The notes beneath the pieces were generated by a model. It was not told the DNA's origin. It ran no database searches and was given only the letters and a program-made list of their open reading frames with translations. DNA of 64,000 nt from NCBI GenBank assembly GCA_013285705.1, contig JABDHA010000002.1:842-64841 (forward strand). The letters run 5' to 3'. Made by a program: the position numbers and the translations under genes. The stretch comes from Acidobacteriota bacterium (GTDB taxonomy: Bacteria > Acidobacteriota > Terriglobia > Terriglobales > Acidobacteriaceae). Shown here one piece after another: positions 55,940 through 64,000 of the stretch (the first letter of the stretch is position 1; each line of letters opens with the position of its first letter).

Positions 55940-56215
55940 CTAGACGATCTGCTGTACACGCTTCGCCGCAGCGTCGTACACGTTGCCGGCGGAGTCAATC
56001 ACATCTTCTACAGCGCTTTTGCTCACTCTATAAGCTTTGCCTGCGTGGTCGCTGAGCGTGTCGGCTGTATCCTTCACGTAATCGGAAGCGTCTTCCAGCT
56101 TGCGGCGAACCTGGCGCCGTGTCTTTTCACCAGCTTGCGGTGCATATAGCAGCGCAACACCCGCTCCTGCCGCTACGCCGATCGCAAAAACTGCCCAATA
56201 TTTCACTGCGTTCAT
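55940..56215 (-). CDS. YtxH-domain small membrane protein
   Basis: 91 aa from the ATG at 56215, directly after a GGAG RBS. One N-terminal membrane helix with the YtxH glycine pattern (YWAVFAIGVAAGAGVALLYAPQAGEKTR) and a charged amphipathic helix behind it. A general stress-type membrane protein; function not defined. Confidence 0.85.
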   Translation of the reverse strand: MNAVKYWAVFAIGVAAGAGVALLYAPQAGEKTRRQVRRKLEDASDYVKDTADTLSDHAGKAYRVSKSAVEDVIDSAGNVYDAAAKRVQQIV

Positions 56216-56514
56216 ATTTTTCTCCTTACAATGATGACGCTTACCCGCAATGAGATACCCGATCCGCGCAGGAGGTTGCTGCGTAGCCTGCAATCAAATC
56301 GCTGCGTCTATTAGATAGAATAAATAGATGAGGTTGTCTTTGCTCAGACCTCTGAGAGTACATCCGTAAGTAGACGCTGAATGACGAATTGTTTTTCCTT
56401 CTTTCCTGGACTGCAATCCTTGGATTGCACGCAAATCCACTACGCGCAGAAGCCGCCGATTTTTTCTTCCGCTGCAGCAATCAGCCTGTCATGTAGACCT
56501 GCTGGAGCGCCCCA
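56216..56514. other. Intergenic region, no gene seen
   Basis: 299 bp between divergent genes. Nothing beyond weak A/T-rich promoter-like sequence (TTAGATAGAATAAATAG at about 56311) was found. Confidence 0.35.
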
Positions 56515-58083
56515 ATGAGCGACCAGAAAACAGCAGTCATCATCGGAGCTGGGCCGGCCGGGCTTACCGCCGCGCTTGAATTTCTTCGCCGTTCTGACAT
56601 CCGTCCCATTGTGCTCGAAGCCAGCGATGAGATCGGCGGCATCTCGCGCACGATACGCTACAAGGGCAACCGCATGGATATCGGCGGCCATCGCTTCTTC
56701 TCGAAGTCTGACCGGGTCATGAATTGGTGGACAGAACTGATGCCCATCAGCGCAGAGGAAAACGGTAACGGCGACCATTCCATCCGCTACCAGAATAAAG
56801 AGCGCACCGTCTCAGCCACAGACGCAGCATCCCATCCCGATCTCGTCATGCTCGTGCGCCAGCGTAAGAGCCGCATCTATTTCCTGCGCAGCTTCTTCGA
56901 TTATCCGCTCAGCCTCAGCGGAAAAACGCTGCACCAGCTCGGGGCTTGGCGCATGGTCAGGATCGGTGCCAGCTATCTCCGCGCCAGGCTCTTTCCGCGT
57001 AAGGAGGAGGTCACCCTCGAAGATTTCCTCATCAATCGTTTCGGAATTGAGTTGTATGAGACTTTCTTCAAGTCCTACACAGAAAAAGTCTGGGGGGTTT
57101 CCTGCGATAAGATCAGTGCGGCTTGGGGAGCGCAACGCATCAAGGGCCTGTCCCTGCGCACAGCCGTCGCGCATTTCCTGAAAAAAGCCTTCAGCCGCAA
57201 GAAGATGTCTGACATTTCACAAAAAGAAACAGAGACGTCCCTCATCGAGAAATTCCTCTACCCTAAATTTGGTCCAGGCCAGCTATGGGAGTACGTAGCT
57301 GAACTGGTTACAGAGAAGGGCGGCTGTGTCCAACTCGGCTGGCGCGTCAATAAGCTGCATGTCGAAAACGATCGCATTTCCATCGTCGAAGCCGTCAATG
57401 CATCCGGCGAAACGAGCCGCATTGAGGCAGACTACATCTTCTCCACCATGCCGGTGCGTGAGTTGATCAATAGCCTCGATGTACCCGTTCCTCCGGAAAT
57501 CCGCGCCATCAGCGACGGCCTTGTTTATCGCGACTTCCTCACCGTCGGCCTGCTCGTCAACAAGCTGTCCGTGACTGAACCAGACGGTTCGCCCCTCAAA
57601 GACACCTGGATCTACATCCAGGAGCCTGATGTACAGGTAGGTCGCCTGCAGATCTTCAACAACTGGAGCCCCTATCTCGTTGCCGATCCGAGCAAAGTCT
57701 GGATCGGCCTCGAGTATTTCTGCTATGACACCGATGAACTGTGGCGCATGCCGGATGAGGAGATCAAGAAATTCGCCATCGCTGAAGTGGAAAAGATCGG
57801 CATCCTCAAATCGTCCGATGTCCTCGACGCCCACGTCGTCCGCGTACCCAAAACCTACCCGGCGTACTTTGGCACCTATGACCGTTTCGACGACATCATC
57901 CGCTACATGGATCGCTTCGAGAACCTCTTTCTCGTAGGCCGCAACGGCATGCACAAGTACAACAACCAGGACCACTCCATGCTCACTGCCATGACCGCAG
58001 TCGACAACATCATCGCCGGTAACATGGACAAGAGCTGTCTATGGGAAATCAACACCGAGCAGGAATACCACGAAGAAAAATAG
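56515..58083 (+). CDS. FAD-dependent oxidoreductase (UDP-galactopyranose mutase-like / amine oxidase)
   Basis: 522 aa. Dinucleotide motif [19 protein letters not shown], then [32 protein letters not shown]. The GG motif and a C-terminal [16 protein letters not shown] block (FAD-binding end) agree with NAD(P)/FAD oxidoreductases related to UGM and protoporphyrinogen oxidase. In such genes the substrate is often a surface-glycan precursor. The start ATG at 56515 lies close after a GCGCC context without a strong RBS. Confidence 0.85.
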   Translation: MSDQKTAVIIGAGPAGLTAALEFLRRSDIRPIVLEASDEIGGISRTIRYKGNRMDIGGHRFFSKSDRVMNWWTELMPISAEENGNGDHSIRYQNKERTVSATDAASHPDLVMLVRQRKSRIYFLRSFFDYPLSLSGKTLHQLGAWRMVRIGASYLRARLFPRKEEVTLEDFLINRFGIELYETFFKSYTEKVWGVSCDKISAAWGAQRIKGLSLRTAVAHFLKKAFSRKKMSDISQKETETSLIEKFLYPKFGPGQLWEYVAELVTEKGGCVQLGWRVNKLHVENDRISIVEAVNASGETSRIEADYIFSTMPVRELINSLDVPVPPEIRAISDGLVYRDFLTVGLLVNKLSVTEPDGSPLKDTWIYIQEPDVQVGRLQIFNNWSPYLVADPSKVWIGLEYFCYDTDELWRMPDEEIKKFAIAEVEKIGILKSSDVLDAHVVRVPKTYPAYFGTYDRFDDIIRYMDRFENLFLVGRNGMHKYNNQDHSMLTAMTAVDNIIAGNMDKSCLWEINTEQEYHEEK

Positions 58084-58122
58084 GCCGGCATTTTGTTGAA
58101 TTGCTGTGTCTTGCGGAATCAC

Positions 58123-58230
58123 CTGTCATCCTGAGCAAAGCTAAGCCGGAGTCGAAGGACCTGCTTTTGCAGCGGGTGCCACGAAAAGGGGTGCCCCATC
58201 CTGACAAAGTCAGGGTGGGCAGGTACGACC
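58123..58230. repeat. Dispersed intergenic repeat
   Basis: GTCATCCTGAGCAAAGC...GAGTCGAAGGACCTGC plus GGTGCCCCATCCTGAC...GTCAGGGTGGG, a hairpin-forming repeat also seen at 54528-54604. The 191-bp gap here holds no gene and must carry the ribosome-binding site of the SCO1 gene. Confidence 0.55.
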
Positions 58231-58274
58231 CAATCACGTCGTGCAGCATACCCCGCCGCAGCGTATCCTGTACT

Positions 58275-59123
58275 GTGAACCTGCGTCGCACTCTTCCGAC
58301 ATTCTTCCTCGCATTGGTCACTCTCTGCGGAAACGCATTTGCCCAAAACTACTCAGCAGACAAGCCCCTCGGCGCATCCGCGCAATCCACCCCTGCCTAT
58401 CTCAAAAACGCAGGCATCGACCAGAATCTGAACCATCCGCTTCCATTGACCGATCACTTTCGCGATGAGAACGGCAACGATGTAGCGTTAGGAAACTACT
58501 TCGGCCATCGCCCGGTTGTCATGGCGCTTGTCTATTTCAAATGCGGCATGCTCTGCCCGCAGGTCCTGCACGGCATGAGCTCGTCTCTCCAGCAAACCGA
58601 ACTGCATCCAGGCCACGACTATGATGTGGTTGTCGCCAGCATTGATCCAGGTGACACGCCCGCCGACTCCGTTGAAGCCAAGCAACACTTCCTCATGATG
58701 CTAAGCGATGAATCCGCAGCAAACAGCGTTCACTTCCTCACCGGGCCGCAACAGTCCATCACGGATTTGGCCCAGGCCACCGGCTTTCACTACGTCCGCG
58801 TCCCCGGCCCCGATGGCAAAATGGACCAGTTCGCCCATTCCAGTGTCATCATGATCGCGACCCCGGATGGCCGTATGTCGAAATACCTCTCCGGCGTCGA
58901 CTACCAGCCACGCGACGTCCGCCTAGCCCTGGTCGAAGCCAGCGACCACAAAATCGGCTCGTTCTCAGACCTTGTCTTGATCTACTGCTGCAATTACAGC
59001 CCTAGCCAGGGCCGTTACACCGTGGCCATAATGCGCGTCCTCGGACTCGCAGCGATGGGCTCGGTCCTCATGCTGATCATGGTCGTCTATTTGTTGGGAA
59101 AGAAACCGAAGACTGCGGTGTGA
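58275..59123 (+). CDS. SCO1/SenC-family copper chaperone
   Basis: 282 aa from a GTG at 58275, which gives a Sec signal (RRTLPTFFLALVTLCGNAFAQ); the open frame begins at 58041 inside the previous gene. Thioredoxin-like core: DENGNDVALGNYFGHRPVVM, copper ligands C-x3-C in FKCGMLCPQVLHG, DPGDTPADSV, and the third ligand His in DQFAHSSVIMI. A C-terminal transmembrane helix (RVLGLAAMGSVLMLIMVVYLL) anchors it. Inserts copper into cytochrome oxidase CuA, or serves a related redox role. Confidence 0.9.
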   Translation: MNLRRTLPTFFLALVTLCGNAFAQNYSADKPLGASAQSTPAYLKNAGIDQNLNHPLPLTDHFRDENGNDVALGNYFGHRPVVMALVYFKCGMLCPQVLHGMSSSLQQTELHPGHDYDVVVASIDPGDTPADSVEAKQHFLMMLSDESAANSVHFLTGPQQSITDLAQATGFHYVRVPGPDGKMDQFAHSSVIMIATPDGRMSKYLSGVDYQPRDVRLALVEASDHKIGSFSDLVLIYCCNYSPSQGRYTVAIMRVLGLAAMGSVLMLIMVVYLLGKKPKTAV

Positions 59124-59142
59124 GGAATTTTTAGCTCAGGAA

Positions 59143-59200
59143 TGTCATTCTGACCGTCGCGAAGAACCCATGCCATGCGGGTATTGTCGCTGCTCCGGAC
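59143..59200. repeat. Dispersed intergenic repeat
   Basis: GTCATTCTGACCGTCGCGAAGAACCC...ATGCGGG, a further member of the family seen at 52869 and 55868. Confidence 0.5.
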
Positions 59201-59213
59201 ACCAATGTGGAAT

Positions 59214-59474
59214 CTACCGTGCCGCCCGAATGGGCTTTCGCTGTCTGGGTTTGACTTCCTTCAATTCAGCCTGCGCCGTCACGCCCGACTGTTGATCCAT
59301 CCAGTCGTCCAGCCGCGACTTCTTAAACCGCCAGCGGTTCCCCAGCTTGAACGCCGGAATAAAGCTCTCCGAAGCATACTTATAGAGCGTGTCCGGGCTG
59401 ATTCCCAGGTAATCTGCCGCCTGCCGAATGTCCATCACTTCTCGAATCTCACTCCGCACCGCTGATGTCTTCAT
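59214..59474 (-). CDS. Excisionase-like HTH protein
   Basis: 86 aa from the ATG at 59474; the frame is open to 59519. MDIRQAADYLGISPDTLYKYASES with FIPAFKLGNRWRFKKSRLDDWM is a MerR/excisionase-type HTH_17 domain (A-A-x-Y-L-G-x-S...G-x-x-W-R-F). The C-terminus is basic. It stands alone, and no integrase lies near it. Likely a small transcriptional regulator. Confidence 0.82.
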   Translation of the reverse strand: MKTSAVRSEIREVMDIRQAADYLGISPDTLYKYASESFIPAFKLGNRWRFKKSRLDDWMDQQSGVTAQAELKEVKPRQRKPIRAAR

Positions 59475-59758
59475 GGCAAAGTCCTCCGAAAGACCACATA
59501 TGCGCGGGCGCAAAATCAATCACCCAGCCAAATGCTTATATCGCGTTTTCGGGTAGTAATTCAAGATATTTCCGCAAATCATTGGTTCGATTCGGGTTTC
59601 CTCGGCAAAATCTCGGGGTTTTCACTCGGAAAAGGCGCTTAGTAACGAACTAGGTTCTATTTTAGATTTGCCTCAAGCGATGCTTTTATTGATTGGAGTA
59701 AACAATTGAAGAGGCTAGACATAGTGCCTAGCCTCTTATCGTTGACCCGTTGGGTAAA
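59475..59758. other. Intergenic region ending in a terminator
   Basis: 284 bp, AT-rich (AAATTTGCCTC-like runs), no gene. The terminator of the phosphofructokinase gene lies at 59709-59737. Confidence 0.4.
59709..59737 (-). terminator. Terminator downstream of pfk
   Basis: 10-bp stem AAGAGGCTAG/CTAGCCTCTT with a 9-nt loop, followed on the minus strand by CAATTGTTT. Situated 22 bp past the gene's stop. Confidence 0.75.
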
Positions 59759-60793
59759 TTACAGCTTTGGCTTCAGACCATCCAGGATTTCAAGGAAATT
59801 GTCGTCCACGGTCCGGTTCTTCGAGATGGCTTCCGCAATCGGAATGTCTTGAATTTCCGTTCCCTTCAGAACCACCAGCCGTCCAAAATTGCCCTTGTGG
59901 ACTAAGTCAATCGCCGCCAAACCGTACCGGGTCGCCAGCATGCGGTCATAGGCCGTCGGAGTACCGCCGCGCTGCGTATGCCCCAGGTTGACCGAGCGCG
60001 TCTCATAACCGGTCTTCGCCTCGATCTCTTCGGCCAGCGCCTGCCCGATACCGCTCAACCGTGCATGCCCAAATGAATCGACCTTCGCCCCGAGCGTAGC
60101 CTGCCCGCCGGTCGAAAGCTTCGCGCCTTCAGCCACCACGACAATGCCATACTTCTTGCCCTGGTCATGGTTGTATTTGAGCAGTGCGCAAACATGTTCG
60201 AGGTCGATCGGCTTCTCCGGAACCAGAACTACATGAGCGCCGCCCGCCACGCCTGCCGTCAGAGCAATCCAACCCGCATCGCGACCCATCACCTCGCAGA
60301 CAATGACGCGGTTGTGCGCTTCCGCTGTCGTATGCAGACGGTCAACAGCTTCCGTCGCGATAGAAACAGCCGTATCAAAGCCAAAGCAGGCATCCGTGCC
60401 ATACAGGTCGTTATCAATCGTCTTCGGCACGCCCACGCCCGGTACGCCAGCCTGAATCAGCGCATTGGTCACCGACTGCGTATCATCGCCGCCAATGGCG
60501 ATCAGCGCGTCAATTTTGTTGGCCTTCAGCGTAGCCACGCACTTCTCAATGCCGCCTTCAATCTTGCGAACATTCGTGCGCGACGTGCGCAGAATCGTGC
60601 CGCCCTGGTCGAGAATGCCGTCGACGGACGCGAGCGTCAGCGGAATCGTATTGTTGTCCAGTACGCCGCGCCAGCCCTCAAGGAATCCAACAAATTCATC
60701 GCCGTAGTGAAAAATTCCCTTCTTCACAACTGCATGAATGACCGCATTCAGCCCGGGACAATCCCCGCCGCCAGTAAGCAAACCAACTCGCAT
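59759..60793 (-). CDS. 6-phosphofructokinase with PPi-type active site
   Basis: 344 aa from the ATG at 60793 (a GAGGAGAAGAGG stretch precedes it; the frame is open to 60811). GLLTGGGDCPGLNAVI, then LIAIGGDDTQSV, where ATP enzymes have GGDGS, and VPKTIDNDL, where they have PGTIDND. Both substitutions (Asp in GGDD, Lys in PKTIDND) mark pyrophosphate-dependent PFKs, as in Amycolatopsis. Substrate loop MGRDAGWIALTAGVAGGAHV is intact. So a reversible PPi-using glycolytic enzyme is the better prediction. Confidence 0.9.
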   Translation of the reverse strand: MRVGLLTGGGDCPGLNAVIHAVVKKGIFHYGDEFVGFLEGWRGVLDNNTIPLTLASVDGILDQGGTILRTSRTNVRKIEGGIEKCVATLKANKIDALIAIGGDDTQSVTNALIQAGVPGVGVPKTIDNDLYGTDACFGFDTAVSIATEAVDRLHTTAEAHNRVIVCEVMGRDAGWIALTAGVAGGAHVVLVPEKPIDLEHVCALLKYNHDQGKKYGIVVVAEGAKLSTGGQATLGAKVDSFGHARLSGIGQALAEEIEAKTGYETRSVNLGHTQRGGTPTAYDRMLATRYGLAAIDLVHKGNFGRLVVLKGTEIQDIPIAEAISKNRTVDDNFLEILDGLKPKL

Positions 60794-61098
60794 GTTCCTC
60801 TTCTCCTCCAAAAAAAAAATGGGTCGGGATAGTTATGTGTTTTGCGAAGAATCGCGTAACTGTCTCAGCAAGATCATAGCTGGCCCAAGCGACGCGTTAC
60901 AAATCGGAATGAGCATCAGGAAACTGCCTATCTGGGTGTCAGGAAGAAGGAGGAATGTTTTTGAGAAATCAAAAATATGCTAGACCATGTGAGATTTTAT
61001 CGGCTTGCCAACTCCATCGAACCAATCAACAAGTAGTCGTGCCTTCGCATCGGAAGAAGCGGGTGCCCCACGCTCCTCCCGCAATCGACTACCACAGA
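60794..61098. other. Intergenic region, no gene seen
   Basis: 305 bp. An A-rich tract (AAAAAAAAAT at about 60811) precedes pfk on the minus strand. A GGGTGCCCCA fragment of the dispersed repeat occurs at about 61060, next to the acyl-CoA ligase stop. Confidence 0.4.
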
Positions 61099-62889
61099 TT
61101 AACCCTTCGCAGTAGCCTCATCCACGTAGAACGCCGCAATCTCGTCAGCGTATTTTTGATTGATGATGCGGCGTTTCAACTTCAGGCTAGGCGTCAGCTC
61201 ACCGTCGGCAAGCGACCACTCCTCCGGCACTACGCGGAAGCGCTTCATCGTCTCAAACTGCGCCAACCCTCCATTCACCTCGTCGACAATCGACTGATAA
61301 CGGGCTACAACTTTCGCATCTGCCACCAGCTCACGCCGCGTCGGTGCACTGATTCCCTGCTGCTTCGCCCACTCTTCCAGGGCCACAAAGTTTGGAGAAA
61401 TCAGCGCGCTCAAAAACTTGTGCTTGTCCCCGACCACTGCCGCCTGTCCGACAAACAAAAACGCTTTAAGCTTATTCTCAATCGGCTGCGGAGCTACCAG
61501 CTTTCCGCCTGAAGTCTTCAGCAGTTCCTTCTTCCGGTCTGTGATGTAGAGAAAGCCATCGTCATCGATACGCCCGATATCTCCCGTGCGAAACCAGTGC
61601 TCCGCGTCGAACGTCTCAGCCGTCTCGCCCGGTTTGTGCCAGTAGCCGGGAAAGACATTCGGCCCGCGCACCAACAGCTCGCCGTCTTCGGCAATGCGGC
61701 ACTCAACGTTCGGCAGCGGCTTACCGACTGAACCAATGCGATACGCGGCCGTTGTGTTAATGGCCAGCACCGGAGATGTCTCCGTCAGCCCATAGCCTTC
61801 GAGGATGCGAATGCCCACCCCGGCAAACCAGCTCGCAGTATCCATGCCCAACGGAGCGCCGCCCGCGATGTAGTAACGCACGCGGCCGCCAAAGCCCTGC
61901 TGAATTTTGCTGAAGACCAGTTTGTTCGCCAGCTTCCAGCCCAGCCCTGTCGGCGCCTGTCCCTGCAGAATGTCTTCGCGATGCTTTTGTCCTGTCTTCA
62001 CCGCCCATCCAAAGATGCGCTTCTTTGCACCGGATAAAGATGCCTGCCGCTCCGCCTCCTGCCGTACCTTTTCAAAGACACGCGGCACAGCCACCAGCAC
62101 GGTCGGCCGAATTTCTTTAAGCGCAACCGGCAGCTTCTCAAAGCTGGGGCAATACGCCACGGTCGCTTGTTTCGTGTAGATCGCGTAGTCCAGGTGCCGT
62201 GCCGTAATGTGCGAGAGCGGTAAAAACGAGATACAAGCATCCTGCTGCGCGATATCAAACCCGGCCAGCGAGTAATTCACGTTGGAGGCAATGTTTCCAT
62301 GCGTCAGCATCACACCTTTTGGCTCACCCGTTGTGCCCGACGTATAAATCAGCGTTGCCAGGTCATTAGGCGCAACATCGTACGCGGCGCGGTCAAACGC
62401 CGCATCGCGCTCTGTGCCGCGACTGTCCGCATCCTTCAACAGTGACGACAGCAGCACCGCATCCGCCACGCCTTCATCATCCATCAGAACAATTTTCTCG
62501 ATCGCCGTCTGGCTTCGTACTGTGGCCACCTTGTCATATTGCTGTCGCGACGAAACCACGGCCACGCGTGCGCCGGAGTCGGCTAGCAGCACACCGATCT
62601 GCTCAGCCGTCAGCGTCGGGTAGATCGGCACATCTACCGCGCCAATTGCCAGCGCAGCAAAATCGGCCACGGCCCACTCCCAGCGATTCTCCCCCAGAAT
62701 CGCAATGCGGTCGCCCTTCTGGATTCCCCATCGCCCCAGCGCTTCAGCAAACGTGCGCACGCGTTGATACATCTGCATGCCGGAAAATGCCTGCCACTTC
62801 CCTGCCGCATCCATATACAACACAGCGCGCGGCTGCGAACTTGTCGCTACCAGAAAGAAAATGTCATTGATCGTCTTGAGCTGAAGCAT
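61099..62889 (-). CDS. Long-chain acyl-CoA (or acyl-ACP) synthetase
   Basis: 596 aa AMP-forming enzyme. Core motifs: LIYTSGTTGEPKGVMLTHGN (P-loop), YGLTETSPVLAIN, and FRTGDIGRIDDDGFLYITDRKKELLKTSGGKLVAPQPIE with the C-terminal lysine region. Membrane-protein-like segments are absent. Activates fatty acids. It could supply acyl chains to the lipid cluster at 35.8-39.6 kb, but the distance makes this only possible. Confidence 0.92.
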   Translation of the reverse strand: MLQLKTINDIFFLVATSSQPRAVLYMDAAGKWQAFSGMQMYQRVRTFAEALGRWGIQKGDRIAILGENRWEWAVADFAALAIGAVDVPIYPTLTAEQIGVLLADSGARVAVVSSRQQYDKVATVRSQTAIEKIVLMDDEGVADAVLLSSLLKDADSRGTERDAAFDRAAYDVAPNDLATLIYTSGTTGEPKGVMLTHGNIASNVNYSLAGFDIAQQDACISFLPLSHITARHLDYAIYTKQATVAYCPSFEKLPVALKEIRPTVLVAVPRVFEKVRQEAERQASLSGAKKRIFGWAVKTGQKHREDILQGQAPTGLGWKLANKLVFSKIQQGFGGRVRYYIAGGAPLGMDTASWFAGVGIRILEGYGLTETSPVLAINTTAAYRIGSVGKPLPNVECRIAEDGELLVRGPNVFPGYWHKPGETAETFDAEHWFRTGDIGRIDDDGFLYITDRKKELLKTSGGKLVAPQPIENKLKAFLFVGQAAVVGDKHKFLSALISPNFVALEEWAKQQGISAPTRRELVADAKVVARYQSIVDEVNGGLAQFETMKRFRVVPEEWSLADGELTPSLKLKRRIINQKYADEIAAFYVDEATAKG

Positions 62890-63024
62890 GCGGTGTGATT
62901 GGACTCCCTGGCCTTGATCAATCTATCCGAGCGGCAACCGATTGCCAAGCAGGGAGAAAACATTGCTTGCATTTCGCCAGTGCTTCCCGCACTCTGTTAC
63001 ACAACTTTCCTGTAGAGGGGCCCG

Positions 63025-63465
63025 ATGAAACAGCTTCTAGCGACGACCAACGATACAACGCTTGCCATCTGCCGTCTGGTTCTGGGAATTGTATTTTTTA
63101 TGCATGGCGCTCAATTAGCGCTGGGCTGGTTCGGCGGCTACGGTTTTGCGGCAACCATGCACTTCTTCACCGCGCAACTTGGTATTCCTGCCATCTTCGC
63201 AGCGCTTGCTATCCTCTCGCAGCTTCTCGGGGGCCTCGGTCTCATCGTCGGACTGCTGGGTCGCATCGCCGCCTTGGGCATTGCCATCACCATGCTCGTG
63301 GCCGTCCTCAAAATTCATCAGGCTTTTGGATTTTTCATGAACTGGTCTGGCACGCAGAAAGGTGAGGGTTACGAATACCATCTGCTCACCCTCGCGCTGT
63401 GCCTGCTCATTATGGTAAAAGGCTCCGGTGCTCTGTCGATCGACGGCGTCTTGAGCAAGACCTAA
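63025..63465 (+). CDS. DoxX-family membrane protein
   Basis: 146 aa with four hydrophobic helices. The pattern LAICRLVLGIVFFMHGAQL near the start and LGGLGLIVGLLGRIAALGIAITM fits DoxX. The final part, NWSGTQKGEGYEYHLLTLAL, is also typical. Family members are small integral membrane proteins linked with redox or thiosulfate metabolism. RBS: GAGGGG before the ATG at 63025. Confidence 0.88.
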   Translation: MKQLLATTNDTTLAICRLVLGIVFFMHGAQLALGWFGGYGFAATMHFFTAQLGIPAIFAALAILSQLLGGLGLIVGLLGRIAALGIAITMLVAVLKIHQAFGFFMNWSGTQKGEGYEYHLLTLALCLLIMVKGSGALSIDGVLSKT

Positions 63466-63612
63466 CTTCTAAAATGGAATTATGGGCAGTGTGCAAGAGC
63501 TGTGAGCACGTCATCCATGCGTCTTTATAAGCATTTTCTGATCTCTGAGTTGCCAACGAAAAATCGACTTGATTTCTACAGCATTCAAGAAAATATCGCA
63601 TAAAATCACCGT

Positions 63613-64000
63613 ATGGCATCGTTGCTCACCCCACGGGAAACCGCACTGCGCCTCGGCATTTCCTACCCTACGGTCAAGCAGTGGCTCTATCAGGGCAAGC
63701 TCAAGGCGGTGAAAACCCCGGGTGGACATTACCGCATCCCTGAATCCGAATTAGACGGCCTGCTGCATAAGGCCAAGCAGCCGGAGACGCCCAAACGTCA
63801 AATGATGCGCACCTTGAGCGGACGCAATCAGCTGGTGGGACGCATCGTTGAAATCAAGATTGATGGCCTGCTCGCTCAGATCAAGCTCTCTATCGGCGGA
63901 CAGATCATCAATTCCATCATCACCTCCGAAGCGGCTCGCGAGATGCAGCTTGAAGTCGGAGAAACGGTTGCCGCGCTGATCAAATCGACTGAGGTCATGG
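63613..64000 (+). CDS. HTH plus TOBE (molybdate-type) regulator, 3' partial
   Basis: The frame runs from the ATG at 63613 to the window end without a stop (129 residues visible). Residues 1-50 are a MerR/excisionase HTH (LTPRETALRLGISYPTVKQWLY, then KTPGGHYRIPESELD). From about 65 a TOBE/Mop domain begins (SGRNQLVGRIVEIKIDGLLAQIKL and later VGETVAALIKSTEVM), which binds molybdate. Single-chain HTH-TOBE proteins act as molybdate-responsive regulators or storage proteins. The C-terminal end lies beyond the window. Confidence 0.88.
   Translation, partial: MASLLTPRETALRLGISYPTVKQWLYQGKLKAVKTPGGHYRIPESELDGLLHKAKQPETPKRQMMRTLSGRNQLVGRIVEIKIDGLLAQIKLSIGGQIINSIITSEAAREMQLEVGETVAALIKSTEVM

Noticed and set aside
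59214..59474. Excisionase-like gene as evidence for a second mobile element
   Set aside because: No integrase, att repeat or tRNA lies near it; small HTH_17 proteins are common free-standing regulators.

Overview
The window looks like a chromosomal segment of an Acidobacteriota bacterium (Acidobacteriales / Terriglobia type). This is inferred from overall gene content: a type VI secretion locus without a recognisable TssJLM complex, PEGA/DUF1080/FHA proteins, a copper amine oxidase, DUF993 and Gfo/Idh sugar genes, and intergenic repeats of the GTCATTCTGAGC...GAAGAATC kind. No rRNA or other marker fixes the taxonomy.

Region 1 (1-25761) is a T6SS locus. A spike module lies on the left: VgrG, a separately encoded needle-like protein, two related unknown proteins and a small membrane protein. 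The core on the right runs: FHA membrane protein, vWA membrane protein, TssB, TssC, Hcp-like tube, TssE, a divergent TssF, a TssG carrying a PASTA-like N-terminus, TssK, ClpV/TssH and a DUF1080-FHA membrane protein. Between the two modules, on the opposite strand (7740-10957), is a compact five-gene operon that reads as a complete ubiquitin-like conjugation system. It encodes an E1-like ThiF enzyme with a C-terminal zinc ribbon, a four-TM membrane protein with two RING-type zinc modules, a beta-grasp modifier ending in glycine, an E2-like protein with the HxN...CL active site, and a metallophosphoesterase. This operon, embedded in a T6SS locus that lacks visible canonical membrane-complex genes, is the strongest candidate for an undescribed system.

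Region 2 (25795-41194) is metabolic. It holds an AraC regulator, a secreted copper amine oxidase, a four-gene minus-strand operon for an unknown sugar or polyol (Gfo/Idh, DUF993 aldolase-like, TIM-barrel isomerase, aldehyde dehydrogenase), and a DUF5009 membrane acyltransferase. A candidate sphingoid/ceramide lipid cluster follows (alpha-oxoamine synthase, NAD-dependent epimerase/reductase, convergent ketoacyl-ACP synthase and ACP), then NhaA.

Region 3 (41356-50331) is an 8.98 kb integrated element in tRNA-Ser(CGA), bounded by 21-bp direct repeats and carrying a tyrosine recombinase next to attL. It is a deletion-derived prophage or phage satellite. It keeps a P27-like small terminase and a portal/tape-measure chimera. 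The chimera is broken by a frameshift and interrupted by a 239-nt, ORF-less group I intron (T4 td-like, subgroup IA features) sitting exactly between GEQG and PELF of the tape-measure C-terminal motif. A sigma-70-like regulator, small unknown genes, a 71-bp direct repeat and a long structured non-coding stretch make up the rest.

Region 4 (50800-64000) is housekeeping: a GT47-like glycosyltransferase, malate and isocitrate dehydrogenases, a secreted Gfo/Idh protein, YtxH, an FAD oxidoreductase, an SCO1-like copper chaperone, a small HTH protein, a phosphofructokinase with the residues of PPi-dependent enzymes, a long-chain acyl-CoA ligase, DoxX, and an HTH-TOBE (molybdate-type) regulator cut by the window end. 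Dispersed intergenic repeats are frequent here.
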